Positions 35,787 to 43,579 of a DNA stretch of 64,000 bases are shown here, one piece after another. Location of the stretch: assembly GCA_020634855.1 (NCBI GenBank), contig JACKAU010000006.1, positions 310,001 through 374,000 of the forward strand, written 5' to 3'. Made by a program: the position numbers and the translations under genes. The notes under the pieces are model-generated. The model searched no databases, had not been told where the DNA came from, and worked only from the letters and a program-made list of their open reading frames with translations. This DNA comes from Anaerolineales bacterium. GTDB lineage: Bacteria; Chloroflexota; Anaerolineae; 4572-78; J111. Each line of letters starts with the position of its first letter. Positions within the stretch are counted from its first letter, which is position 1.

Positions 35787-36455
35787 ATGAGCAACCAAGA
35801 CCGATTAGAAGTACGGGTCGATATTTTTGAAAAAACTAACCAACGCGCCCTGGCTCTGGCCGAGGTGACCCCGCCGGAGTTTGTGGCCTCAATCTTACAA
35901 GAGTTCCGCGAACTGGAATACCTGAGCGACTCGCCCGCCGATTACCGGCTGCTCAAAGCCGGCGACCGGACGCCGCTCGATAACGAGAGCAAGCTGGGGG
36001 GTCAACTGAAAGGTAAGGAAAACCTGGTGCTGGTCGAGAACGAATTACCGTTACCGGCCGAGACGCGCCGCCCAACCGATGACATCTATCTGAGCGAACC
36101 GATGACCGACAAAGTCTACAAGCTGCATTGGCTGCCGGCCATCATTGGGCGTTCCAGCCCCAACCAACCCCATAATGATTGGGTGGCCGTCAACCTTGAA
36201 ACCCATAAAACCGGACTGCGCGCCTCGCGGCGGCATCTGATCATCACTGAGGAAGCCGGACAATATTTCGTAGCAGCGATGTCGAGCAACCCGGCCATCA
36301 TTATCCGCGACAAAAAAGAAAACGCGATCCCGATTACGTCTAACAAGCAGCCGTTACAGCCCGGCGATGTTATCTCGCTGACGCGCAGCAACATCATGCT
36401 CAAATTTATTGTGCGGCCTCAGACGGCGGATCGCTCCCAGAAAGAAGAGGTCTGA
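35787..36455 (+). CDS. Ubiquitin-like (EsaB/YukD-like) plus FHA domain fusion
   Basis: A 222-residue protein. Residues 1-90 have the outline of a ubiquitin-like fold as in EsaB/YukD: a strand LEVRVDIFEK, a helix PEFVASILQEFRELEYL, DYRLLKAGDRTPLDNESKLG and the final strand ENLVLVEN. Residues about 110-215 are an FHA domain, with PAIIGRSSPNQ, the phosphothreonine-binding RASRRHLII and NIMLKFIV at the end. Firmicute T7SS encode EsaB separately and FHA domains in EssC, while here both are combined and the giant ATPase lacks FHA. The start MSNQDRLEV has a TAGGAG site; a longer upstream reading would cover the repeat at 35705 and has no site. It may bring phosphorylated partners to the ATPase, which is inference. 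Confidence 0.82.
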   Translation: MSNQDRLEVRVDIFEKTNQRALALAEVTPPEFVASILQEFRELEYLSDSPADYRLLKAGDRTPLDNESKLGGQLKGKENLVLVENELPLPAETRRPTDDIYLSEPMTDKVYKLHWLPAIIGRSSPNQPHNDWVAVNLETHKTGLRASRRHLIITEEAGQYFVAAMSSNPAIIIRDKKENAIPITSNKQPLQPGDVISLTRSNIMLKFIVRPQTADRSQKEEV

Positions 36456-36456
36456 G

Positions 36457-37792
36457 ATGGCTGAGGTTATACAAGCAAATTACGAACAGTTAGAAGAGAT
36501 TAAGGCCAAGTTTGGCCAAGAGGCCGAAGCCGCCCAGAGTATGCAGCAAAATTTAGCCGGCGCCTTCAAGCCACTGGAAGACGGCGGCTGGCTGGGTCGG
36601 GGCGCTGATGCCTTTTTCAACGAAATGAACGGAGAAATCTTACCGGCGGTGCGCCGCTTTATCGAGGCGCTGCTCAAGGCCAATCAAGTCACCGGCGAAA
36701 TTGCCGAACTTTTCCGCAGTGAGGAAGAAGAAGCCGCGTCCGTGGTTCGGAACGGCGGCAGCGGCGGCGGTAACGGAACCGGTGCGGTCGGCGGCGGCGG
36801 CGCGGTCGGCGCGAGCGGTAGTGCCAACGGCGCGACCGGCGGAGCCGCCGGTGGTGAAGCGGGCGCCGGTGCAACCGGAGCCGCCGGCGGTGGGTCGGCC
36901 GGAGCCGGCGGGGAGCAGCAGCGGCGGTGCAGCCGGCGGCGGCGCTCCCGACCTGGGCGGGGCCGGCGCGACCGGTGGCGGTAGCGGCGCGGGCGGTTCC
37001 TTTGGCGGCGGCGGGTTTGATCCCAGCGCCGGCAACTCCAGCGCGCTAGACGATATCCTGGGCAACAGCGGTTTCACCCCCCCCAACGACGGCATCAGTT
37101 TTGATGATTTGTTTGGCGGCAGCGGCATCGACCAGGATTTATTTGTTCCTGAAGATTTCCTGGACGGCGTGCGGGAGGCGTTTGGCCTGGACGGTAACAG
37201 CAACGGCGACTCCTCCTTGGGTGAGCCGGGCTTGGGCGATGACGACGCCGCCGGTTTTGAAAGTGAGCCGGAAAGCGATAGCGGCTCCGGCGGCGGCTCC
37301 GGCAGTGGTTCGGGCGGCGGCAGCGAGTCAGGCGGCGGATCGGGCGGCGGCGGTCAACCGGAAGAACCTACCGAAGAGGAACCCCTTTCCGAACCGTCAG
37401 GACTGACGCCGCAAGAATCATTTGGCGGCGGCGGCTTGGGTGGCGGGGGATCGGCCGGCACAGCCGAGATCTCCAGCCCCTATTCAAACAGCGGCTTCTC
37501 GTCGAGCTTTGGCTCGGCCGGCGGCTTTGATATTGACGGCGATACATCGCCTCAATCGGACGGATTGCGCTACCAGTCGATGGGCGGCGGTCTCTTTGAC
37601 GGTGGTTCATCTAAAGGCTTAGCCGGCGGACCGGCGGTTCAAGCAACCGGCGGCGGCGGCGCGGCCCCGGCCGCCGAAAATGGCGGCGGCTCGAACGCGG
37701 TCGGCATTTCCTTTGGCATTGCGGCCGTGAGTCCGTTCCTGGCGCTGTTAGGCAAGGCGCTGAAGAATAAGTCTGATAAGGATGATGACTAA
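36457..37792 (+). CDS. Long WXG100 protein with Gly-rich linker, frameshifted
   Basis: The N-terminal 95 residues are a WXG100 domain (IQANYEQLEEIKAKFGQEAE, turn GGWLGRGADAF). A Gly/Ala/Ser linker follows and then the reading frame breaks at a run of four G (36910-36913); removing one base joins the first part to a downstream frame that stays Gly-rich and continues to 37792, giving about 444 residues. The downstream part has acidic segments (LDDILGNSGFTPPNDGISFD, FVPEDFLDGVREAFG) and ends with a short hydrophobic helix (GISFGIAAVSPFLALLGKAL) and charged tail. Whether the shift is a sequencing error, recoding or real loss cannot be told from sequence; in the uncorrected frame the protein would stop near residue 175. 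The start overlaps closely with the preceding gene, whose stop is two bases upstream. Confidence 0.72.
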
Positions 37793-37801
37793 ATAAACCA
37801 A

Positions 37802-37830
37802 ACCTTATAGGTTTCGGAAACCTATAAGGT
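37802..37830. repeat. Perfect hairpin (ACCTTATAGG type)
   Basis: ACCTTATAGGTTTC pairs with GAAACCTATAAGGT in a 14-bp stem with one central base, between two genes of the secretion locus. It has no T-run downstream. Confidence 0.85.
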
Positions 37831-37858
37831 CTTAGTAAACCTCAAGAGGGATATACCA

Positions 37859-38665
37859 ATGAGCAACAAAACTAACCAAGAGCCAATCAACATTCTGCTT
37901 TCGCGAGAAGAAGTCCTGTTTGTCCTCAATTTACTTCATGCCGATTTCATTCCCGGCTTCGATGAAGACCCGCTAGGGGAAATGACCCCGGAACAGCGGC
38001 AGTTAGCCTTAACCTGGGCCGGGCGGGCGCTGCGAGCGCGTGGGCTGGCAAAAGTGTACGACGATGGCAAGTGGGTCGTCCATAAGACGGTACTGCGAGC
38101 CGTTGGCGTATGCGCCTATTCGCAAAATGCCATCTTTTTCTACCACTGGCCGGCTCAAGCGGAAGCGCCGGTGCGCTACTTCGGCCATATTCGCGGCGAC
38201 GATATTGTGGTTCACTCGCGCCCGGAAGATGTTCTGCACCAATTTACGCTGTTTACGTCCAAAGAGCAGCTCATCGACCACGTCTTCGGCGCGGTTGAAT
38301 ATGAAGAGACGCCCAACGGCCACGGCTATGAAATCGCGATTTCCAATGAGGATTTCGCCAATGTCCGTGAGTTAGCCGGCGCCGGCAGCGTGGAGCAAGC
38401 CTTAGAACTGTTGGTCAAAAACGGCGCATCCGGCGACGTCGCCCGGCCGTTTGTCGAAACGCTGGTCAACGCGCCGCGCATTTCGATTATGCAGACGCTC
38501 AAACAAGACGGCGATCAACGGGTTGAAAAACGGGACTTTACCTTAATTCAGAACAGCCATCATACCTGGCTAACCATCGCCTCCAAGGAAGGCAACGGTG
38601 CGCCACTGCAAGTGAAATCAACAACACAAAATGAGTTACAAGGATTACTAAACCATTGGATTTAA
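37859..38665 (+). CDS. EspG-like putative T7SS chaperone
   Basis: A 268-residue soluble protein. The start LSREEVLFVLNLLHADFI, then EMTPEQRQLALTWAGRALRA, RGLAKVYDDG and TVLRAVGVCAYSQNAIFFYH have the layout of actinobacterial EspG proteins: an early helix, a loop, a second helix with ALxARGL and a beta-rich part starting with a leucine-rich segment. EspG binds the tips of PE-PPE dimers and keeps them soluble before export. Homology is suggested by order and motif style only, so this is tentative. Its place between three long WXG100 genes supports a chaperone-like role. An AGAGGG site precedes the ATG. Confidence 0.55.
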   Translation: MSNKTNQEPINILLSREEVLFVLNLLHADFIPGFDEDPLGEMTPEQRQLALTWAGRALRARGLAKVYDDGKWVVHKTVLRAVGVCAYSQNAIFFYHWPAQAEAPVRYFGHIRGDDIVVHSRPEDVLHQFTLFTSKEQLIDHVFGAVEYEETPNGHGYEIAISNEDFANVRELAGAGSVEQALELLVKNGASGDVARPFVETLVNAPRISIMQTLKQDGDQRVEKRDFTLIQNSHHTWLTIASKEGNGAPLQVKSTTQNELQGLLNHWI

Positions 38666-38697
38666 TGCCCAGATCCAAAAATATGGTCGGTGTACCA

Positions 38698-38761
38698 TAG
38701 GAGATTGGAGGTAAGGAGATTGGAGATTATTTCTCCCCATCTCCCCATCTCCTTATCTCCT
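38698..38761. repeat. Purine-rich hairpin (GGAGATTGGAG type)
   Basis: AGGAGATTGGAGGTAAGGAG on the left can pair with CTCCTTATCTCCTG on the right, with CTCCCCATCTCC in between. It lies between two genes of the secretion locus and is similar in style to the hairpin at 15013-15139. Confidence 0.75.
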
Positions 38762-38798
38762 GAAGCTTCTGGACAAGTATCAGGAGTATTAATAAAAC

Positions 38799-39716
38799 AT
38801 GTCAAACACCATACAAGCTGAATACGAACAACTGGAAGGCATTGCCGGAACTTTTGGCAAAGAGGCCGATAACAGCACGACAATGACTGCGCAAGTCCGC
38901 AAAAATTATGAAGCCTTAAAAAACGGCGGCTGGCTAGGGCGGGGCGCCGACGCGTTCTTCAATGAAATGGAAGACGAAATTCTACCTACTCTAGAACACT
39001 TTTTTGCCGCTTTGGAAAAAGGTCAGAGCGTGACCCAACAGATTGTCAACCAGATTCACCAGGCCGAAGAGGAAGCGGCCGGCCTATTTAAGGGTAACGG
39101 AGCCGCCGCTACCGGTGCGACCGGAGGCGGGATGGGAGCAATTGCCGAGGCGATAAAGTCCGCGATGGAGGAGGCCGCCAAGAAACCACCCAGGACCGGT
39201 ATGGAGGCGATTGCCGAGACGATAAAATCCGCGATGGAGGAGGCCGCCCAGAAACAAACTGCGATGTCAATGAAGGAGTTTGCCGAGGTAGTGAAAAAAT
39301 TTATTGAACAAGGTACCACGAACCCGACTCCGATCACTATTGAGGCGATTGCCAAGGCGATAAAATCCGCGACGGAGGAAGCCGCCAAGAAACAGACGGA
39401 GACCAGTGTGGAGTCGATTACCGAGGCGATAAAATCCGCGCTAGAGAAAGTCACCACAGGCGCGAATGCAGTCGGTACGCTAGGGATTGCTCCGGCGGTG
39501 AAAGCGCTTGAAGAAGCGGCCAAGAGCGCGAGTAGGGCCGATACGGAGGCCAAGATTGGCGCGATGATAAAATCCGCGCTGGAGGAAGTCAATAAGAACA
39601 CGAGTAGGGCCGATACGGAGGCCAAGATTGGCGCAATGATAAAATCCGCGCTGGAGGAAGTTACCCGGAACGCGAATGGAGCCGGTATAGGTGGGATTAA
39701 CGCGGCAAAGCCGTAA
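38799..39716 (+). CDS. Long WXG100 protein with helical repeats (probable effector)
   Basis: A 305-residue protein. Residues 1-97 are a WXG100 domain nearly identical to that of the 39813 product (IQAEYEQLEGIAGTFGKEAD, turn NGGWLGRGADAF). After a short Gly-rich hinge the C-terminal 200 residues consist of amphipathic units such as AIAEAIKSAMEEAAKK, repeated in diverged form about seven times; the last two are an exact-period 24-residue repeat. The two proteins thus share an export module and carry unrelated C-termini. This is the usual design of LXG/WXG effectors, but no catalytic motif is visible and the repeat region could instead be structural. No ribosome-binding site is obvious just upstream. 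Confidence 0.8.
   Translation: MSNTIQAEYEQLEGIAGTFGKEADNSTTMTAQVRKNYEALKNGGWLGRGADAFFNEMEDEILPTLEHFFAALEKGQSVTQQIVNQIHQAEEEAAGLFKGNGAAATGATGGGMGAIAEAIKSAMEEAAKKPPRTGMEAIAETIKSAMEEAAQKQTAMSMKEFAEVVKKFIEQGTTNPTPITIEAIAKAIKSATEEAAKKQTETSVESITEAIKSALEKVTTGANAVGTLGIAPAVKALEEAAKSASRADTEAKIGAMIKSALEEVNKNTSRADTEAKIGAMIKSALEEVTRNANGAGIGGINAAKP
39531..39674 (+). repeat. 72-bp tandem repeat within WXG100 effector gene
   Basis: Two consecutive 72-base units (39531-39602 and 39603-39674) encode SRADTEAKIGAMIKSALEEV plus four residues. They differ at only a few bases, which indicates recent duplication inside the gene. Confidence 0.9.
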
Positions 39717-39812
39717 TCAAGGAAGCCGCCGGCGAATTCAAGCGTGCTCGATGACGTTCGGCGGTCAACGGTCGGCGTTCGGCCATCATGAATATCAAAA
39801 TGGAGAATCACT

Positions 39813-40931
39813 ATGTCAAACACTATTCAAGCAGATTACGAACAATTGGAAAGCATCGCCGGAAACTTCGGCAAGGAAGCCGATAACAGCACGGCGATGA
39901 CCGCGCGAGTGCGCAAAAGTTACGAAGATTTAAAGAACGGCGGCTGGCTGGGTCGAGGCGCCGAAGCCTTTTTCAATGAGATGGACAGTGAAATTCTACC
40001 GGCGCTGGAGCGCTTTTTCGCCGCATTGGAAAAAGGTCAGAGCGTGACCCAACAAATTGTCGGCGATGTGCGCCAGACCGAGGAAGAAGCTGCCGGCCTG
40101 TTCAAAGGCGATGGCGCCGCCTCAACCGGCGGGGCCGGAGCCTCGGCCGGCGCCGGAGCCGGTGGGGCTAGTGGCGCGGCTGCGGCCGGACCTGGCGGCG
40201 GTGGCGCAAGCGGCGCCGGTGGAACCGGTGGGGCTGGAGTTGGCGTGAATGGCGCGGCCTCACCGAGCAGCAAAGCCAATTCACCGGAGCTGGACTTGGC
40301 GACGGACTTGGGCAAAGCGGTTGGCGCCGCCACGAAATCGCTCGGCTTTTTGGGCGAACTAAAAGGGGCCGATCGGATTAAGGCTTTGGCCAAGAGTGAA
40401 TTGTTTGAAAAGCGGATAGGCCCCGGCCTGGCCGGAGTTAACGGGCTGTTATCGGCGCTGGGCAAAGATGTTAGCACCCCCGCCGCCATTGTGGACGGTC
40501 TCGCTCAGGGCGGATTAGGCGAAGTAATCAAACTTGGTCCTAAGGCCGGAATCGCCTCGGCGGTAACCGGGGTCATTCACGGCATTACGGAAGCTGTCGC
40601 ACCGGATTATGCCAAGTACACGGGTATTGCCAATGATGTAATGCCCGACGAAACCGCCGGTAAACTGGTTAGCAATGCGATACACACCTACGATGCCCTT
40701 ATTCGCGGCGATACAGAGCGGGTTATTCAGCAGCAAGAACGCTTGTTAAACGGCGAATACGGTGAGGTCCTGCGCGGTTATTCCATCGCCACCGAAACCG
40801 TCGGCGCGTTGGTTACCGGCGATGACCAGGCTCTCAATAAGATTTCCGAAGCCGCCGGTTCAGGCAAGTTAGGCCCGGTGGCCGAATTTGGCGACTGGCT
40901 GGGTGGAGCCATTTACGATATAACACACTAA
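39813..40931 (+). CDS. Long WXG100 protein with distinct C-terminal domain (probable effector)
   Basis: A 372-residue protein. Residues 1-97 form a WXG100 domain almost the same as that of 38799 (IQADYEQLESIAGNFGKEAD, turn NGGWLGRGAEAF). A Gly/Ala linker (about 110-150) follows. The C-terminal 215 residues contain moderately hydrophobic Gly-rich helices (GLAGVNGLLSALGKDVS, AGIASAVTGVIHGITEAVAP) and end in AEFGDWLGGAIYDITH. This part is not recognised; its composition resembles membrane-active or glycine-zipper effectors, which is inference only. The small gene at 40968 follows directly and could encode an immunity or carrier protein. There is no clear strong ribosome-binding site, but AATGGAGAATC lies upstream. 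Confidence 0.8.
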   Translation: MSNTIQADYEQLESIAGNFGKEADNSTAMTARVRKSYEDLKNGGWLGRGAEAFFNEMDSEILPALERFFAALEKGQSVTQQIVGDVRQTEEEAAGLFKGDGAASTGGAGASAGAGAGGASGAAAAGPGGGGASGAGGTGGAGVGVNGAASPSSKANSPELDLATDLGKAVGAATKSLGFLGELKGADRIKALAKSELFEKRIGPGLAGVNGLLSALGKDVSTPAAIVDGLAQGGLGEVIKLGPKAGIASAVTGVIHGITEAVAPDYAKYTGIANDVMPDETAGKLVSNAIHTYDALIRGDTERVIQQQERLLNGEYGEVLRGYSIATETVGALVTGDDQALNKISEAAGSGKLGPVAEFGDWLGGAIYDITH

Positions 40932-40967
40932 GCATTATTACCTTACTTACTTTAAAGGAGCAATCTC

Positions 40968-41300
40968 ATGTATTTAGAATTATTAGCTACGGCAACCGCA
41001 ACACAACAAGACTTGGCGACGGCCTACACTCAGACCGGTCGCCTGGCGGAAGTCGGTCAATATTTCCGCGCGTTAAACATCGCGACGACGTTGTTCTTCG
41101 AACAAGTTGAGCCGCCGGCAGCTTTAAGCGAGGTTCACGCCGCATTTTTGAACTGGCAGAAGTTGGGTCAGGAAGCCTTGGCCGAAGAAATCGCCGCCGG
41201 TGAGCCGGTTGACAACGACACGACCCGCCGGTATGTCGAGGCCAACCAAGAATTTGCGCAAGCGATGGCAGCCTTTGTCGAAGCGGCCCAGGCGGCTTAA
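40968..41300 (+). CDS. Small helical protein at end of T7SS-like locus
   Basis: A 110-residue, mostly helical and acidic protein (TATATQQDLATAYTQTGRL, YFRALNIATTLFFEQVEPP, NQEFAQAMAAFVEAAQAA). No family was recognised. It follows the probable effector gene after 36 bases with an AAAGGAGC site, so it is co-expressed. Effector genes in T7SS loci are often followed by an immunity gene or a small partner (Lap-like), and it is a candidate for either. It could equally be a structural component. Confidence 0.7.
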   Translation: MYLELLATATATQQDLATAYTQTGRLAEVGQYFRALNIATTLFFEQVEPPAALSEVHAAFLNWQKLGQEALAEEIAAGEPVDNDTTRRYVEANQEFAQAMAAFVEAAQAA

Positions 41301-41393
41301 GCGTGAAAACAGAATATTGCCTCAGTTCGCAGTCATGGCTTTAACCGTTGCCTTGGTCAACACTGCTAAAGCGGTGACTGTGAACGGGCCAAA

Positions 41394-41427
41394 CAAAAAA
41401 CCCCGCGTTCGATGCTTGAACGCGGGG
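41394..41427 (-). terminator. Rho-independent terminator of pckA
   Basis: CCCCGCGTTC and GAACGCGGGG form a 10-bp stem with a 7-base loop; on the minus strand it is followed by TTTTTT. It also lies after the last gene of the secretion locus and may serve both strands. Confidence 0.9.
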
Positions 41428-41467
41428 TGATTTTACTTATAAACTTAATCGGTCTAGCGACGGACGA

Positions 41468-43054
41468 TTAGGCTTTGGGGCCGGCATCGATAATCGCTTG
41501 GCTGCTGCCGGCTTTGTACTTCTCAAAGTTCTGATTGAAGAGGGTGGCCAGCTTGAGCGCCTGCTTATCGTAGGCCGCTTTATCAGCCCAGGTGTTCTTC
41601 GGAACGAGAACTTCGGACGGAACGTTCGGGCAGGAGGTGGGGACGCCGATACCAAAGATCGGATCGGCCACAAACTCAACGTCGTTCAGCGTGCCGTCGT
41701 GGATGGCGTCGATGATCGAGCGCGTGTGCTTGAGGCTCATGCGATGGCCGACGCCGTGCGGGCCGCCGGTCCAGCCGGTGTTGACCAGCCAAGCTTTGGC
41801 GCCGTGCTGCTCCATCTTTTCGGCCAGCATTTCCGCATATTTACTGGGGTGCCAAACGATGAAGGCTGCCCCAAAACAAGCCGAGAAGGTCGCTTCCGGA
41901 TCGGTCACGCCCACTTCAGTGCCGGCCACCTTGGCGGTGTAGCCGCTGATGAAGTGGTACATCGCCTGTTCCGGCGACAATTTGCTGACCGGCGGCAATA
42001 CGCCGAAAGCATCAGCCGTCAACAGGATGATGTTTTTGGGATGCCCGCCCACGCAAGGAATCTTAGCGTTCGGGATAAATTCAATCGGATACGAAGCCCG
42101 GGTGTTCTGGGTAATGGACGTATCGTGATAATCGACTTCGTGCGTTTCTTCGTTGTAGACCACGTTCTCCAGCACGGTGCCGAAGCGAATAGCGCCGAAA
42201 ATTTCCGGTTCTTTTTCAGCCGAAAGATCGATGGCCTTGGCGTAGCAGCCGCCTTCGATGTTGAAGACGCCGTCATCTGTCCAGCAGTGTTCGTCATCGC
42301 CAATCAGTTGGCGGCGTTGGTCGGCGGAGAGGGTCGTTTTACCCGTGCCGGACAATCCAAAGAAGAGCGACACGTCGCCGTCTTCCCCTTCATTAGCCGA
42401 ACAGTGCATCGAGAGGATACCTCGTTCAGGCATAATGTAGTTCATCACGGTGAAGATACCCTTCTTCATTTCACCGGCATATTCCGTGCCCAAAATGACA
42501 AACTCTTGTTTTTCAAAGGAGAGATTGACGCTTGTTTTGGAGGTCATCCCCGTTGTATAACGGTTGGCGGGGAACTGCCCGGCATTGAAGACCACGTAGT
42601 CAGGATCGCCAAACTCGGCCAGTTGCTCATCGGTAGGGCGAATGAGCATGTTCCACATAAATAGGGCGTGGTAAGGCCGGGTGCAAACGATGCGCACCTT
42701 GATTCGCGCTTTGGGGTCCCAGCCGCCATAGCCATCAACAACATAGAGCCGATCAAGCGTATTCAGGTAATCGATGGCCCGTTCGCGATTGATCTCAAAC
42801 GTATGCGTATCGATCGGGATGTTGATCTTACCCCACCAGATATTATCTTTTGAGGCCGGCTCTTCAACGATCCGCTTTTCTGTGGGGCTCCGTCCTGTTT
42901 TCTCACCGGAGCGCACCATAATTGCCCCCGAGTCCGCAATGGCGGCTTCAGGTTCATAGGCGAGCGCCTCTTGATAGAGAACCGGCGGTCTGGCATTACG
43001 AACAATAGTAGTAACGTCTATACCATACTGCTTTAGCGTAAAACTGTCAGACAT
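41468..43054 (-). CDS. pckA: Phosphoenolpyruvate carboxykinase (ATP)
   Basis: Gluconeogenic enzyme that turns oxaloacetate and ATP into phosphoenolpyruvate, CO2 and ADP. The 528-residue length is typical of the ATP-dependent class. The kinase-1a P-loop [13 protein letters not shown] begins at residue 233, followed by the metal-binding [21 protein letters not shown] and, before it, the substrate segment of the [10 protein letters not shown] type; late [16 protein letters not shown] is also characteristic. A GGGAGAG site lies upstream of the ATG. It has its own promoter at 43220-43248, a leader of about 160 bases, and a terminator. Confidence 0.96.
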   Translation of the reverse strand: MSDSFTLKQYGIDVTTIVRNARPPVLYQEALAYEPEAAIADSGAIMVRSGEKTGRSPTEKRIVEEPASKDNIWWGKINIPIDTHTFEINRERAIDYLNTLDRLYVVDGYGGWDPKARIKVRIVCTRPYHALFMWNMLIRPTDEQLAEFGDPDYVVFNAGQFPANRYTTGMTSKTSVNLSFEKQEFVILGTEYAGEMKKGIFTVMNYIMPERGILSMHCSANEGEDGDVSLFFGLSGTGKTTLSADQRRQLIGDDEHCWTDDGVFNIEGGCYAKAIDLSAEKEPEIFGAIRFGTVLENVVYNEETHEVDYHDTSITQNTRASYPIEFIPNAKIPCVGGHPKNIILLTADAFGVLPPVSKLSPEQAMYHFISGYTAKVAGTEVGVTDPEATFSACFGAAFIVWHPSKYAEMLAEKMEQHGAKAWLVNTGWTGGPHGVGHRMSLKHTRSIIDAIHDGTLNDVEFVADPIFGIGVPTSCPNVPSEVLVPKNTWADKAAYDKQALKLATLFNQNFEKYKAGSSQAIIDAGPKA

Positions 43055-43219
43055 ATAACTCTCCCTTTCTATGGATAGGTTTATTGACGCTCGTCGGAGG
43101 TCGAAGCGTCGATTTTTACAAACACTCTCTCAAACCACGTTTCGGGGAAAATAATGATCCTCGTTGATCGTGGTATGACGGCATAGCTCTCCTGGCTACT
43201 GGCCGAAAGGTACGCAGCC

Positions 43220-43248
43220 ATTATAACGTCAGAGCTGGCTCGACGCAA
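43220..43248 (-). promoter_or_regulatory. Sigma70-type promoter of pckA
   Basis: On the minus strand TTGCGT (43248-43243) and TATAAT (43225-43220) have a 17-base spacer. The start site would be near 43213, giving a leader of about 160 bases before the pckA ATG. Confidence 0.65.
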
Positions 43249-43328
43249 ATCGATTTCCAAACACCTTGAGGATTTGCCGCCAACCGGAGGTAAAGCTAAG
43301 ATTAGGTTTAAACTTTTGAGTCATCACC

Positions 43329-43424
43329 AGACCTGACCGGTTTTCCAATGCTAGCTTTGACTAAATTTTGTTTCAAATGAACAGATTTGTTCTCTCAAAC
43401 GTCAGTCTGAACTCCGTCAGGTCT
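43329..43424. repeat. Decayed hairpin repeat (AGACCTGAC type)
   Basis: AGACCTGAC at 43329-43337 and GTCAGGTCT at 43416-43424 match the ends of the hairpin at 25651-25695, but are separated by about 80 bases, so this is a diverged or expanded copy. Confidence 0.5.
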
Positions 43425-43495
43425 TACATTTTACTTTTTGTTGGCAGGAAGTCTGACTGTCGCTATTAAGATGACACCGACAATAAAAATTTATT

Positions 43496-43553
43496 GGAGC
43501 GACAAAGCTTGCTTTGTCATTCGCGGCAGGGTCAAAGTAAACTTTGACGCTCC
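43496..43553. repeat. Double-hairpin intergenic repeat, copy D (best copy)
   Basis: A 58-bp element with ends GGAGCG and CGCTCC and two perfect inner palindromes, GACAAAGCTTGCTTTGTC and GTCAAAGTAAACTTTGAC, separated by ATTCGCGGCAGG. It is 27 bases upstream of the GH13 gene and best defines the family. Confidence 0.9.
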
Positions 43554-43579
43554 GACCGTTATTTTCAAGGAAGAATATA

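Larger units (their letters stand above)
43055..43579. other. Intergenic region between pckA and malL-like gene
   Basis: This divergent spacer contains the pckA promoter (43220-43248) and its leader, in which GGCTGCG/CCAGTAGCC and CCACG/CGTGG can pair, a decayed hairpin repeat (43329-43424) and REP-like repeat copy D (43496-43553). No extra gene was seen. No known riboswitch was recognised in the pckA leader. Confidence 0.55.

Noticed and set aside
36701..36905. Upstream start of the second frame in the Gly-rich WXG100 gene as a separate gene
   Set aside because: The first part of this frame overlaps the WXG100 coding region, has no ribosome-binding site and reads as Pro/Arg-rich out-of-frame sequence; only the part after the shift looks real.
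41301..41393. Extra gene after the T7SS-like locus
   Set aside because: The plus-strand frame here starts inside the 40968 gene in another frame and ends in the pckA terminator.
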